A program made the translations under genes and the position numbers. A model generated the notes under the pieces. It saw nothing but the letters and a program-made list of their open reading frames with translations, had not been told where the DNA came from and made no database searches. Positions 39,894 through 52,263 of a stretch of DNA of 64,000 bases are shown piece after piece. Position 1 is the stretch's first letter; the number at the start of each line of letters is the position of its first letter. This stretch comes from Cellulosimicrobium cellulans (GTDB taxonomy: Bacteria > Actinomycetota > Actinomycetes > Actinomycetales > Cellulomonadaceae), in assembly GCF_016921195.1 (NCBI RefSeq), contig NZ_JAFGYF010000007.1, positions 62,001-126,000 of the forward strand, in the 5' to 3' direction.

Positions 39894-40811
39894 TCAGCGC
39901 GAGCGCAGCGCCTCGAGCTGCGCGGCGTGCCACGCGTCGACGTAGCCCGTGAGCCGGCGGTCGTCGGGCGCGGTCCCGCCGCGGAGAGCCGCGCCCAGCG
40001 CGTCGAGGTAGGCGCGGTCGGCCGCGAAGCGTGCGGCGATCGCGGGGCGTCCGACGGCGGGGCTCCCGTGACCCGGGACGAGCACGTCCACGCCGCGCGC
40101 GGCGAGCTCGAGCGCGTCGAGCGCTCCCCGGTAGACGGCCACGGGGTCGCGGGCGTCCGTGTCGACGAGGGGCACCTCGACGTCGGACAGCATGTCGCCC
40201 GCCACGAGCACGCTCGCGTCCGGCGTGCGTACCACGAGCGCGCCGTGGCCCGGCGCGTGGGCGTCGTGCTCGACGACGGTCACCGTCCTCGGGCCGGTCG
40301 GTGCGGCGTCGGGCCAGGGGACCCGGCGTGCACCGCGGGGGAGCGGGGACAGCGCGCCCACGAGCGCGGGGTCGTGGCCGGGCGCCGCGGCCTCGGCCGA
40401 CGCGAGCACCGCGGCGCGTTGCCGCCGCGTCGCGTCGGCGGTACGCGCCGTCGCCCAGCGAGGCGCGTCGCCGAGCCCGGGCGACCACAGCACGTGGTCC
40501 CAGTGCGCGTGCGTCGCGAATCCGGCGGTCACGCGCCATCCGCGTGCGCGCACGGCGGCGGCGAGCCCCTCGACCTCGGCGACCGTCACCGCCGGGTCCA
40601 CGACCAGCGCCTCGCCGTCCGGCGTGGTGACGACGGTCGACGTCGTCGTCCAGATCGTCGCCGTCGCGACCCAGACCCCCGGCGCGGCCTCCACCAGGTC
40701 GCCGACCGGCGCTTCACCGGTCGCCCCGCCGGGGTCCTCGGCGCTCGGCCGGGCGGGCGGTGCGTCGCTCTGCACGGCGGGCGTGGGCTCGTGCACGGGT
40801 CCTCCGGTCAT
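39894..40811 (-). CDS. Metallo-beta-lactamase-fold hydrolase
   Basis: Seen: zinc motif H-A-H-W-D-H in FATHAHWDHVLW, further ligands in HAPGHGALVV, the bridging Asp in VAGDMLSD, and VLVPGHGSPAVG near the C-terminus. Length 305, with a Pro/Ala-rich N-terminal tail of about 35 residues and no signal peptide. The layout fits the glyoxalase II/hydrolase branch rather than a true beta-lactamase. Substrate unknown. The ATG at 40811 is kept because the catalytic domain needs most of the frame; a shorter start is possible. It converges with the small membrane protein gene. Confidence 0.85.
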   Translation of the reverse strand: MTGGPVHEPTPAVQSDAPPARPSAEDPGGATGEAPVGDLVEAAPGVWVATATIWTTTSTVVTTPDGEALVVDPAVTVAEVEGLAAAVRARGWRVTAGFATHAHWDHVLWSPGLGDAPRWATARTADATRRQRAAVLASAEAAAPGHDPALVGALSPLPRGARRVPWPDAAPTGPRTVTVVEHDAHAPGHGALVVRTPDASVLVAGDMLSDVEVPLVDTDARDPVAVYRGALDALELAARGVDVLVPGHGSPAVGRPAIAARFAADRAYLDALGAALRGGTAPDDRRLTGYVDAWHAAQLEALRSR

Positions 40812-40821
40812 CGTCGATCAT

Positions 40822-40857
40822 GGTCGTCGTTCTCGGGTCGTCGTTCTCGGGTCGTCG
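40822..40857. repeat. Direct 14-bp repeats upstream of the MBL gene
   Basis: GGTCGTCGTTCTCG occurs at 40822-40835 and 40836-40849, with a partial third copy (8 bases) to 40857. They lie in the region between the MBL gene and ftsK, about 100 bases before the ftsK promoter, and could be regulator half-sites. Confidence 0.7.
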
Positions 40858-40939
40858 CGCGGTCGGTCGCGGGGTCGCGCGGCGGCAGCCCGGGCAGGAC
40901 ACGCGCCACGGGGTCCGCGTCCGTGCCGTCCCCCGCGGG

Positions 40940-40957
40940 TAGGTTAGGACCACTATG
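40940..40957 (+). promoter_or_regulatory. Predicted near-leaderless promoter of ftsK (-10 TAGGTT)
   Basis: TAGGTT at 40940-40945 ends 9 bases before the ATG at 40955, leaving a leader of at most a few bases. Confidence 0.55.
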
Positions 40958-43783
40958 GCGACCCGCACGCCCCCGCAGGCACGTCGGACCGCGAGCAACC
41001 GCACGCCAGCGCCCCGCACCACGGCGCGCAGCGGTTCGTCCTCGGCCCGCGGCACGTCGCGCGCCGGGACGGGTCGGGGGAGGTCCACCTCCTCGAACGC
41101 GCGCCGGCCCGCCCGGCGACCGGTGTCGGGGCCGCCGTGGCCCGTCCGCGCGGTGCGCGCGGTCTGGCTCGGCGCAGCGCACGGCCTCGGGGCGCTCGTG
41201 CGCACCATCGGAAAGGGAGCAAGAGAGCTGGACCCGGCACACCGGCGCGACGGCGTCGCGTTCTTCCTCATCGCCCTCGCGGTCGTCGTCGCGGCCCGCG
41301 AGTGGTGGGGCATCGCGGGCACGTTCGGCAAGGTCGTGCACGGCGTCGTCGCGGGCACGTTCGGCCTCGCGGGCGTCGCCGTGCCCGTCCTGCTGCTCTG
41401 GCTCGCCGTGCGGATCATGCGGCACCCCGAGCGCGCGCAGGCGAACTCGCGCGTCGCGATCGGGCTCACGCTCATCGTCGTGTCGGTGTGCTCCCTCGTG
41501 CACATCTCGGAGGACCTGCCGGCGCCGCGCGACGGCTTCGAGCCGGTGCAGGACGCGGGCGGGATCGTCGGCTACCTCGCCGCGACGCCCGTGACCACGG
41601 GGCTCACGCCCTGGTTCGCCGTCCCCATCTTCCTGCTGCTCGGGTTCTTCGGGCTCCTCGTCGTCACGGCGACCCCGGTGCACCGGATCCCGAGCCGGCT
41701 GCGCGGCCTCTACGACGTGCTCACGGGCAACCACCGGGCGGACGACGAGGGGACGGACGCCGACGGGCTCGCGCTCGCGGAGGGCGTCTCGCGCCACGAC
41801 GGCACGGACGTGCCGGCGGGTCGTCGCCCACGCAAGCCCCGGAAGACCAAGGCGCAGCGCGCGGCGGAGGCCGCCGAGATCGAGAAGCCCGAGGGCGGGT
41901 TCTCGGGCGACGAGGCGTTCGAGACGGCGGCGTTCCTCGACTACGAGGACGACTCTGCGCGCGGTCGGGGCAGGAAGCGCCGCGGGGACGACGCGGCGCC
42001 CGGCACCGCGCCGACCGAGGCGGTGCCGGCCGTCGGGCAGGGCACCGCGCAGGACACCGCGGCCGCCGCGATGGGCGCCGTCGCGCCCGACCCTGCGGAC
42101 GGCGCGGGGAGCGTCCCGCCGCCCCCGCCCAGCAGCCCGCTGCCGCGCGGCGTGCAGCCGATGCTCGAGGGCGACACGGTCTACCTCCTGCCCAACGAGG
42201 ACTCCCTCGTCAAGGGCGCGCCGCACAAGGTCCGGTCGGCCGCGAACGACCGGGTCGTCGAGGCCCTCACGCAGACCTTCGAGCAGTTCGAGGTCGACGC
42301 GAAGGTCACCGGCTTCACGCGCGGCCCCACGGTCACGCGCTACGAGGTCGAGGTCGGCCCCAAGGTCAAGGTCGAGCGCATCACGTCGCTCTCGAACAAC
42401 ATCGCCTACGCGGTGGCGAGCGCGGACGTGCGCATCCTCGCGCCGATCCCCGGCAAGTCGGCGATCGGGATCGAGATCCCCAACACCGACCGCGAGACGG
42501 TCGTGCTCGGCGACGTGCTCCGCTCGTCGGCGGCGCGGCGGACCGAGCACCCCATGGTCATGGGCGTGGGCAAGGACGTCGAGGGCGGCTACGTCGTCGC
42601 GAACCTCGCGAAGATGCCGCACATCCTCGTCGCGGGCGCGACGGGTGCGGGCAAGTCGAGCTTCATCAACTCGATGATCACGTCGATCCTCATGCGCTCG
42701 ACGCCCGAGCAGGTGCGCCTGGTGCTCGTGGACCCGAAGCGGGTCGAGCTGACGATCTACGAGGGCATCCCGCACCTCATCACGCCCATCATCACGAACC
42801 CGAAGAAGGCCGCGGAGGCGCTCGACTGGGTCGTGCGGGAGATGGACGCCCGGTACGACGACCTCGCCGCGTTCGGGTACAAGCACATCGACGACTTCAA
42901 CGCGGCGGTCCGCTCGGGCAAGGTCAAGCCGCTGCCGGGCTCTGAGCGCAAGATCGCCACGTACCCGTACCTCCTGGTCGTCGTCGACGAGCTCGCCGAC
43001 CTCATGATGGTCGCCCCGCGCGACGTCGAGGCGTCGATCCAGCGCATCACGCAGCTCGCGCGCGCCGCGGGCATCCATCTCGTGCTCGCGACGCAGCGGC
43101 CGTCGGTCGACGTGGTCACGGGCCTCATCAAGGCCAACGTGCCGTCGCGACTCGCGTTCGCGACGTCGTCGCTCGCGGACTCGCGCGTCGTGCTCGACCA
43201 GCCCGGCGCGGAGAAGCTCATCGGCCAGGGCGACGCGCTGTTCCTGCCCATGGGCGCGGCCAAGCCCATGCGCGTCCAGGGCGCCTGGGTCTCGGAGTCC
43301 GAGGTGCACGCCGTCGTCGAGCACGTCAAGAGCCAGCTCAAGCCCGTCTACCGCGAGGACGTCACGCAGGCCGCCACCAAGAAGCAGATCGACGAGGACA
43401 TCGGCGACGACCTCGACCTGCTGCTGCAGGCCGCCGAGCTCGTGGTGACGTCGCAGTTCGGCTCCACGTCGATGCTCCAGCGCAAGCTGCGCGTCGGGTT
43501 CGCCAAGGCAGGGCGCCTCATGGACCTCCTGGAGTCGCGCGAGATCGTCGGGCCGTCCGAGGGGTCCAAGGCGCGCGAGGTGCTCGTGACGCCGGAGGAG
43601 CTGCCGTCGGCGCTCGCGCTGATCCGCGGCGAGCCGGCACAGGAGGTCTTCGACGGCCAGGCGCCCGCCGCCGCGCCCGGTGGCGGCGCGGGGCACGACT
43701 ACGGCGAGGGCACCGACGGGCACATGCCGCCGGTCGCGACCGACTACCACGACGGTGCGGACGTGGAGTCGGGCTGGCGCTGA
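40955..43783 (+). CDS. ftsK: DNA translocase FtsK
   Basis: Septal DNA pump that segregates chromosome termini and links division to dif recombination. Seen: a basic N-terminal tail, about four membrane spans between residues 90 and 240, an acidic/Pro linker, then the motor with Walker A GATGAGKSS (residues 561-569), LVLVDPKRVELTIYEGIPHL, Walker B YLLVVVDELADLM, and the C-terminal gamma winged helix GKAGRLMDLLESREIVGPSEGSKAREVL (split over the domain). Length 942. Followed by pgsA, as in Mycobacterium (Rv2748c-Rv2746c). Confidence 0.96.
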   Translation: MATRTPPQARRTASNRTPAPRTTARSGSSSARGTSRAGTGRGRSTSSNARRPARRPVSGPPWPVRAVRAVWLGAAHGLGALVRTIGKGARELDPAHRRDGVAFFLIALAVVVAAREWWGIAGTFGKVVHGVVAGTFGLAGVAVPVLLLWLAVRIMRHPERAQANSRVAIGLTLIVVSVCSLVHISEDLPAPRDGFEPVQDAGGIVGYLAATPVTTGLTPWFAVPIFLLLGFFGLLVVTATPVHRIPSRLRGLYDVLTGNHRADDEGTDADGLALAEGVSRHDGTDVPAGRRPRKPRKTKAQRAAEAAEIEKPEGGFSGDEAFETAAFLDYEDDSARGRGRKRRGDDAAPGTAPTEAVPAVGQGTAQDTAAAAMGAVAPDPADGAGSVPPPPPSSPLPRGVQPMLEGDTVYLLPNEDSLVKGAPHKVRSAANDRVVEALTQTFEQFEVDAKVTGFTRGPTVTRYEVEVGPKVKVERITSLSNNIAYAVASADVRILAPIPGKSAIGIEIPNTDRETVVLGDVLRSSAARRTEHPMVMGVGKDVEGGYVVANLAKMPHILVAGATGAGKSSFINSMITSILMRSTPEQVRLVLVDPKRVELTIYEGIPHLITPIITNPKKAAEALDWVVREMDARYDDLAAFGYKHIDDFNAAVRSGKVKPLPGSERKIATYPYLLVVVDELADLMMVAPRDVEASIQRITQLARAAGIHLVLATQRPSVDVVTGLIKANVPSRLAFATSSLADSRVVLDQPGAEKLIGQGDALFLPMGAAKPMRVQGAWVSESEVHAVVEHVKSQLKPVYREDVTQAATKKQIDEDIGDDLDLLLQAAELVVTSQFGSTSMLQRKLRVGFAKAGRLMDLLESREIVGPSEGSKAREVLVTPEELPSALALIRGEPAQEVFDGQAPAAAPGGGAGHDYGEGTDGHMPPVATDYHDGADVESGWR

Positions 43784-43887
43784 GCCGGCACCAGGTTCGC
43801 CCCGTGCTCGCCCCGTGCCCGCCCGGAGCCGGCCCGCGGCGCCCGGTCGCGGTGCCGACGACGGCCGGGGCACCCCGGAGGACCCCC

Positions 43888-43902
43888 TAGGCTGGTGACG
43901 TG
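43888..43902 (+). promoter_or_regulatory. Predicted leaderless promoter of pgsA (-10 TAGGCT)
   Basis: TAGGCT at 43888-43893 ends 6 bases before the GTG at 43900. Confidence 0.65.
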
Positions 43903-44529
43903 GTCACCGCCGTCCCCTCGCCGTGGAACTCCGCGAACCTCGTCACCATGGCGAGGATCCTGCTCGTCCCGTTCTTCGCGTGGGCGCTGCTCGTCGACGG
44001 TGGCGAGTCCGTCACCTGGCGGCTCGTCGCGACGGGCATCTTCGTGCTGGCGGCGACGTCGGACCGGCTCGACGGCTACCTGGCGCGCAAGTACGACCTC
44101 GTCACGGACCTCGGCAAGCTGCTCGACCCGATCGCGGACAAGCTGCTCGTCGGCACCGCGCTCGTGCTGCTCGCGTGGCCTCTGGGCGAGCTGCCCTGGT
44201 GGGTCCCCGCGGTCGTCCTGGCGCGCGAGCTCGGCGTCACGCTCCTGCGGTTCGCCGTCCTCAGGTACGCCGTCATGCCCGCGTCGCGCGGCGGCAAGCT
44301 CAAGACCGTGCTCCAGACGGTCGCGATCACGGTCTTCCTCCTGCCGCTGTCGCACCTGCCGGCGTGGATCGGCGTCGTGGCCTGGGTCGTGCTCGCCGCG
44401 GCGATCCTCGTCACGGTCGTGACGGGGCTCGAGTACGCGTACCAGGGCTGGCGGCTGCGGCGCGACGCGATCCGCGCGGCCCGCCTCGTCGAGCCGGGGC
44501 CGACGCCGGACGGCGCGTCGGCGTCGTGA
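43900..44529 (+). CDS. pgsA: CDP-diacylglycerol-glycerol-3-phosphate 3-phosphatidyltransferase
   Basis: Membrane enzyme making phosphatidylglycerophosphate from CDP-diacylglycerol, the product of CdsA encoded at 1.5 kb. Seen: the CDP-alcohol phosphotransferase motif D-x2-D-G-x2-A-R-x8-G-x3-D-x3-D in DRLDGYLARKYDLVTDLGKL and the following LDPIADK, plus about five hydrophobic segments. Length 209. The short GTG start is fixed by the leaderless promoter. The stop overlaps the cinA start (GTGA). Confidence 0.94.
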   Translation: MVTAVPSPWNSANLVTMARILLVPFFAWALLVDGGESVTWRLVATGIFVLAATSDRLDGYLARKYDLVTDLGKLLDPIADKLLVGTALVLLAWPLGELPWWVPAVVLARELGVTLLRFAVLRYAVMPASRGGKLKTVLQTVAITVFLLPLSHLPAWIGVVAWVVLAAAILVTVVTGLEYAYQGWRLRRDAIRAARLVEPGPTPDGASAS

Positions 44530-45062
44530 CCGCGACGTCGGGCGCGGGTGGGGTCGGGCGCGCCCCGCTGACGCCGGACGTCGCCGGTCTCCTCCGTGCC
44601 CTCGAGGCCCGGGGATGGACTCTGGCGACGGCGGAGTCGCTCACCGGGGGCCTGCTCTCCGCGACGATCGTCGACGTGCCGGGGGCCTCGCGCGTGCTCC
44701 GCGGCGCGGTCGTCGCCTACGCGACCGAGGTCAAGCGGTCCGTGCTCGGCGTCGACGGCCACCTCCTCGCCACCCACGGGGCCGTCCACCCGGACGTCGC
44801 CCGCCAGATGGCGGAGCGGGTACGGGAGGTGCTCGGCGCGGACGTCGGGGTCGCGACCACGGGAGTCGCGGGTCCCGACCCGCAGGACGGGCAGCCCCCG
44901 GGGACCGTGTTCGTCGCGGCGAGCGGCCCGGGCGGGACGCACGTCCGGTGCCTGCACCTCGACGGCGGGCGGGCCGACGTCCGAGCCGGCACCGTCGCGG
45001 CGGCGATCGACCTCGCGCGAGCCCTGGCGGACGGCGCGGTCCCGCGAGACCGCCGAGGGTGA
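44526..45062 (+). CDS. cinA: CinA C-terminal domain protein (nicotinamide-nucleotide amidase, PncC-type)
   Basis: Deamidates nicotinamide mononucleotide in NAD recycling. Seen: TAESLTGGLLSATIVDVPGAS with the catalytic Ser, VVAYATEVKRSVLGV with the catalytic Lys, and TTGVAGPDPQDGQPPGTVF. Length 178, i.e. only the amidase domain and not the N-terminal COG1058 domain of full CinA, which is the usual actinobacterial form. Overlaps pgsA by 4 bases and precedes clgR, the conserved pgsA-cinA-clgR order. Confidence 0.92.
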   Translation: MTATSGAGGVGRAPLTPDVAGLLRALEARGWTLATAESLTGGLLSATIVDVPGASRVLRGAVVAYATEVKRSVLGVDGHLLATHGAVHPDVARQMAERVREVLGADVGVATTGVAGPDPQDGQPPGTVFVAASGPGGTHVRCLHLDGGRADVRAGTVAAAIDLARALADGAVPRDRRG

Positions 45063-45435
45063 AAACCACGGGTGAATCACGGTCGCCCGAGCGGCGTGCC
45101 GAGGCCCGGCCCGGGGCGCTCGTGGAGGGGTCGTGAACGTGCCGCGAGGGGTTCGACGGGCGGCCGGTCGCGGGAACAAGGCCCCACGTCGGGACGTTGC
45201 ACAGCACGTGATCGCCAACAGGACCGTCAACCGACCGGTGGGCCGCACGGACAACGCGCCGACGGCACGTCCGACGCGCCGCACCGGAGACGTGAGCGGA
45301 CCGCGGGCGGGGTACGGTAGGACGACCCCGTCACGCGGGGCAGTGAACAGGAAGACCGGCACGAGCAGTTCGCGCACCCAGGTGGGGGCCACTCCGGCTC
45401 CCGGGGGCGCACGGGACACGGAAGGGGGTCGCCAG
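45063..45435 (+). promoter_or_regulatory. clgR upstream region with predicted -10 (TACGGT)
   Basis: A 373-base gap. An open frame runs through it in phase with clgR from 45133, but it is Arg/Thr-rich with no family character. TACGGT at 45313-45318 is the best -10, giving a leader of about 110 bases. In Mycobacterium and Streptomyces clgR is autoregulated; I could not identify a convincing ClgR box here. Confidence 0.5.
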
Positions 45436-45777
45436 ATGATTGTTCTTCGACGAGAGATCGGGGACGTGCTGCGAGACGCTCGCCAGCGACAGGGGCGCAC
45501 CCTGCGAGAGGTGTCCTCGGCCGCACGGGTCTCGCTGGGCTACCTCAGCGAGGTCGAGCGCGGTCAGAAGGAAGCGTCGTCGGAGCTCCTCGGCTCGATC
45601 TGCGAGGCGCTCGACATCCCGATGTCGTTGGTGCTGCGCGAGGTCAGCGACCGGGTCGCCGTCGCCGAGGGCCTGCTCATCCCGGACACCATCCCGGCCG
45701 ACTTCGCGACCGCGGTGCTCGGACGGCAGAACCCCGAGGGCACGGCACGACGAGAGGACCTGCAGCCCGTCGGCTGA
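45436..45777 (+). CDS. clgR: ClgR family transcriptional activator of clp protease genes
   Basis: DNA-binding regulator that activates clpP1P2, clpC and related stress genes in Actinobacteria. Seen: a Cro/CI-type helix-turn-helix with [27 protein letters not shown] (split around the two helices), followed by [20 protein letters not shown]. Length 113, matching mycobacterial ClgR. The ATG at 45436 has GAAGGGGG about 9 bases upstream. In Mycobacterium it is followed by pspA; here the next gene is nei2 on the other strand and no PspA gene is present. Confidence 0.93.
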   Translation: MIVLRREIGDVLRDARQRQGRTLREVSSAARVSLGYLSEVERGQKEASSELLGSICEALDIPMSLVLREVSDRVAVAEGLLIPDTIPADFATAVLGRQNPEGTARREDLQPVG

Positions 45778-45828
45778 CGGTCCGCGCCGGGGTCGCCCGG
45801 AGCAGGTGCCGGGGCAGCGACGCCGCGG

Positions 45829-46668
45829 TCACCGGTTCGCGGGCGGCGCCTGGCACGAGGGACACCAGAAGACCGGACGGTCGTACGGCGGCTCGTTCGC
45901 CGTACCTTCGACGACAGGCGTGCCGCACACGTGGCACGCCTTTCGTGTGCGCCCGTGCACGTGGCGCACGACGCCGGCGCGCGGGTCGAACCCGTGCCGC
46001 ACGGTCCGCTCCATGAGCGCGCGAGCCGTGAGGAGGAGTCGTTCGAGGTCCGCGACGTCGCGCACGGGCGTCCAGGGGTAGACGTGCTCGGCGAAGAGCG
46101 ACTCGGCCGTGTAGATCGTGCCGATCCCCGCGACGAGGTGCTGGTCGAGGAGGGCTTCCGCGACGGGGACGCCGGTCGCGGCCCGCTCCGGCCGGTGCCG
46201 GGGGCCGCTCCCGCCGGCCGCGTCGTCGGCCCGCATGCGCGCGACCGCCTCGGGCAGGCCGGTCTCCGGGAAGTCGTCGCCGAGCACGTCGGGTCCGAGA
46301 GGCCCGACGATCACCCGCTCGTCGGCGGTGCGCAGCACGTGCAGCATCCCGATGCGGTTCCCGAGGGCCGTCCACCACTCGTTCGCGAGCACCACGCGCA
46401 CGTTCGGCTCCGCGCCGCGCGCGTCCCGCGCACCCGTGCGCGCGATGCGCCACGACCCCTCCATGCGCAGGTGGGTGTGCAGCGACCGGCCGTCGTCGAG
46501 GCGCGTGAAGAGGTGCTTGCCGTACGCGACGTTCTCGACGACCGTCCGGCCGGTCAGGACGACCTCGGCCGCGCTCGGCCAGCGCAGCTCGGCACGCACC
46601 AGGATCCGGCCGGCGAGGGCCTCGTCGAGCCGCGCGGAGACGAGCCGCAGGATGTCACCCTCGGGCAC
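45829..46668 (-). CDS. nei2: Endonuclease VIII-like DNA glycosylase (Nei2 type)
   Basis: Removes oxidised pyrimidines and nicks the site. Seen: the Nei-type N-terminus PEGDI (Pro2/Glu3 catalytic), VENVAYGKHLFTRL with the conserved Lys, AGIGTIYTAESLF in the helix-two-turns-helix (Asn replaced by Thr), and a C-terminal zinc finger CHVC-x18-CPSC. Length 279. GTG start at 46668. It lies 65 bases beyond the end of lhr on the same strand; the lhr/nei2 pairing is also found in other Actinobacteria, pointing to DNA repair. Confidence 0.9.
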   Translation of the reverse strand: MPEGDILRLVSARLDEALAGRILVRAELRWPSAAEVVLTGRTVVENVAYGKHLFTRLDDGRSLHTHLRMEGSWRIARTGARDARGAEPNVRVVLANEWWTALGNRIGMLHVLRTADERVIVGPLGPDVLGDDFPETGLPEAVARMRADDAAGGSGPRHRPERAATGVPVAEALLDQHLVAGIGTIYTAESLFAEHVYPWTPVRDVADLERLLLTARALMERTVRHGFDPRAGVVRHVHGRTRKACHVCGTPVVEGTANEPPYDRPVFWCPSCQAPPANR

Positions 46669-46733
46669 GGCGACACCCCCCGGCGGCGGCGCGGGGAGGG
46701 CGGCGCGCGCGACCCGCGCCCGGCGTCGTCACC

Positions 46734-51848
<5,115 letters not shown>

Positions 51849-51854
51849 GGGCCC

Positions 51855-51860
51855 ATTCTC
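51855..51860 (-). promoter_or_regulatory. Predicted leaderless promoter of lhr (-10 GAGAAT)
   Basis: GAGAAT on the minus strand ends 6 bases before the GTG at 51848. Confidence 0.5.
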
Positions 51861-51950
51861 GCCGCGACCACCCACACGCGCCGCGCGACGGCGGACGGCC
51901 CCTGGCCGCGCGAGCCCGGCCAGGGGGCCGGACCGGCCGTCCGTCCGTGG

Positions 51951-51965
51951 GAGGCTGGTGCCGTG
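51951..51965 (+). promoter_or_regulatory. Predicted leaderless promoter of the DUF3046 gene (-10 GAGGCT)
   Basis: GAGGCT at 51951-51956 ends 6 bases before the GTG at 51963; a one-base variant of the pgsA hexamer. Confidence 0.5.
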
Positions 51966-52196
51966 CGCTACCGCGAGTTCTCCGAGCTGGTCGACGAGGT
52001 GTTCGGCGCGTCCCTGGGGCGCGCCTACGTCCGCGAGCAGGTGCTGTCCGCGCTCGACGACCGGACGGCCGCCCAGGCGCTCGAGGACGGCGTCGAGCCG
52101 CGCGTCGTGTGGCACGCCCTGTGCGACGCGCTGGACGTGCCCGACGCGCGACGCTGGGGCCACGACGACCACCGCCAGGCTCCGCCGCGCCGCTGA
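51963..52196 (+). CDS. DUF3046 family protein
   Basis: Small actinobacterial protein of unknown function, commonly encoded near lhr and recA. Seen: VRYREFSELVDEVFGASLGRAY at the start, DRTAAQALEDGVEPRVVWHALCDALDVP and a basic C-terminus; 77 residues. The GTG at 51963 is preferred because family members begin with a short MR-x-x-F/Y-type N-terminus and because the -10 lies just upstream, although the frame is open for kilobases leftward. Linkage to repair genes is positional only. Confidence 0.88.
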   Translation: MRYREFSELVDEVFGASLGRAYVREQVLSALDDRTAAQALEDGVEPRVVWHALCDALDVPDARRWGHDDHRQAPPRR

Positions 52197-52248
52197 TGCC
52201 CGCCGGTCGGCCGGGGAGCGCCGAGGGGCGCGACGGGCCGCGGGCCAC

Positions 52249-52263
52249 GATGATGACGGCATG
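52249..52263 (+). promoter_or_regulatory. Predicted leaderless promoter of the holin-phosphatase gene (-10 GATGAT)
   Basis: GATGAT at 52249-52254 ends 6 bases before the ATG at 52261. Confidence 0.45.

Noticed and set aside
45133-45435. Upstream extension of clgR by 101 codons.
   Set aside because: The added part is Arg/Thr-rich, contains the best -10 element, and the 113-residue product already matches full-length ClgR.
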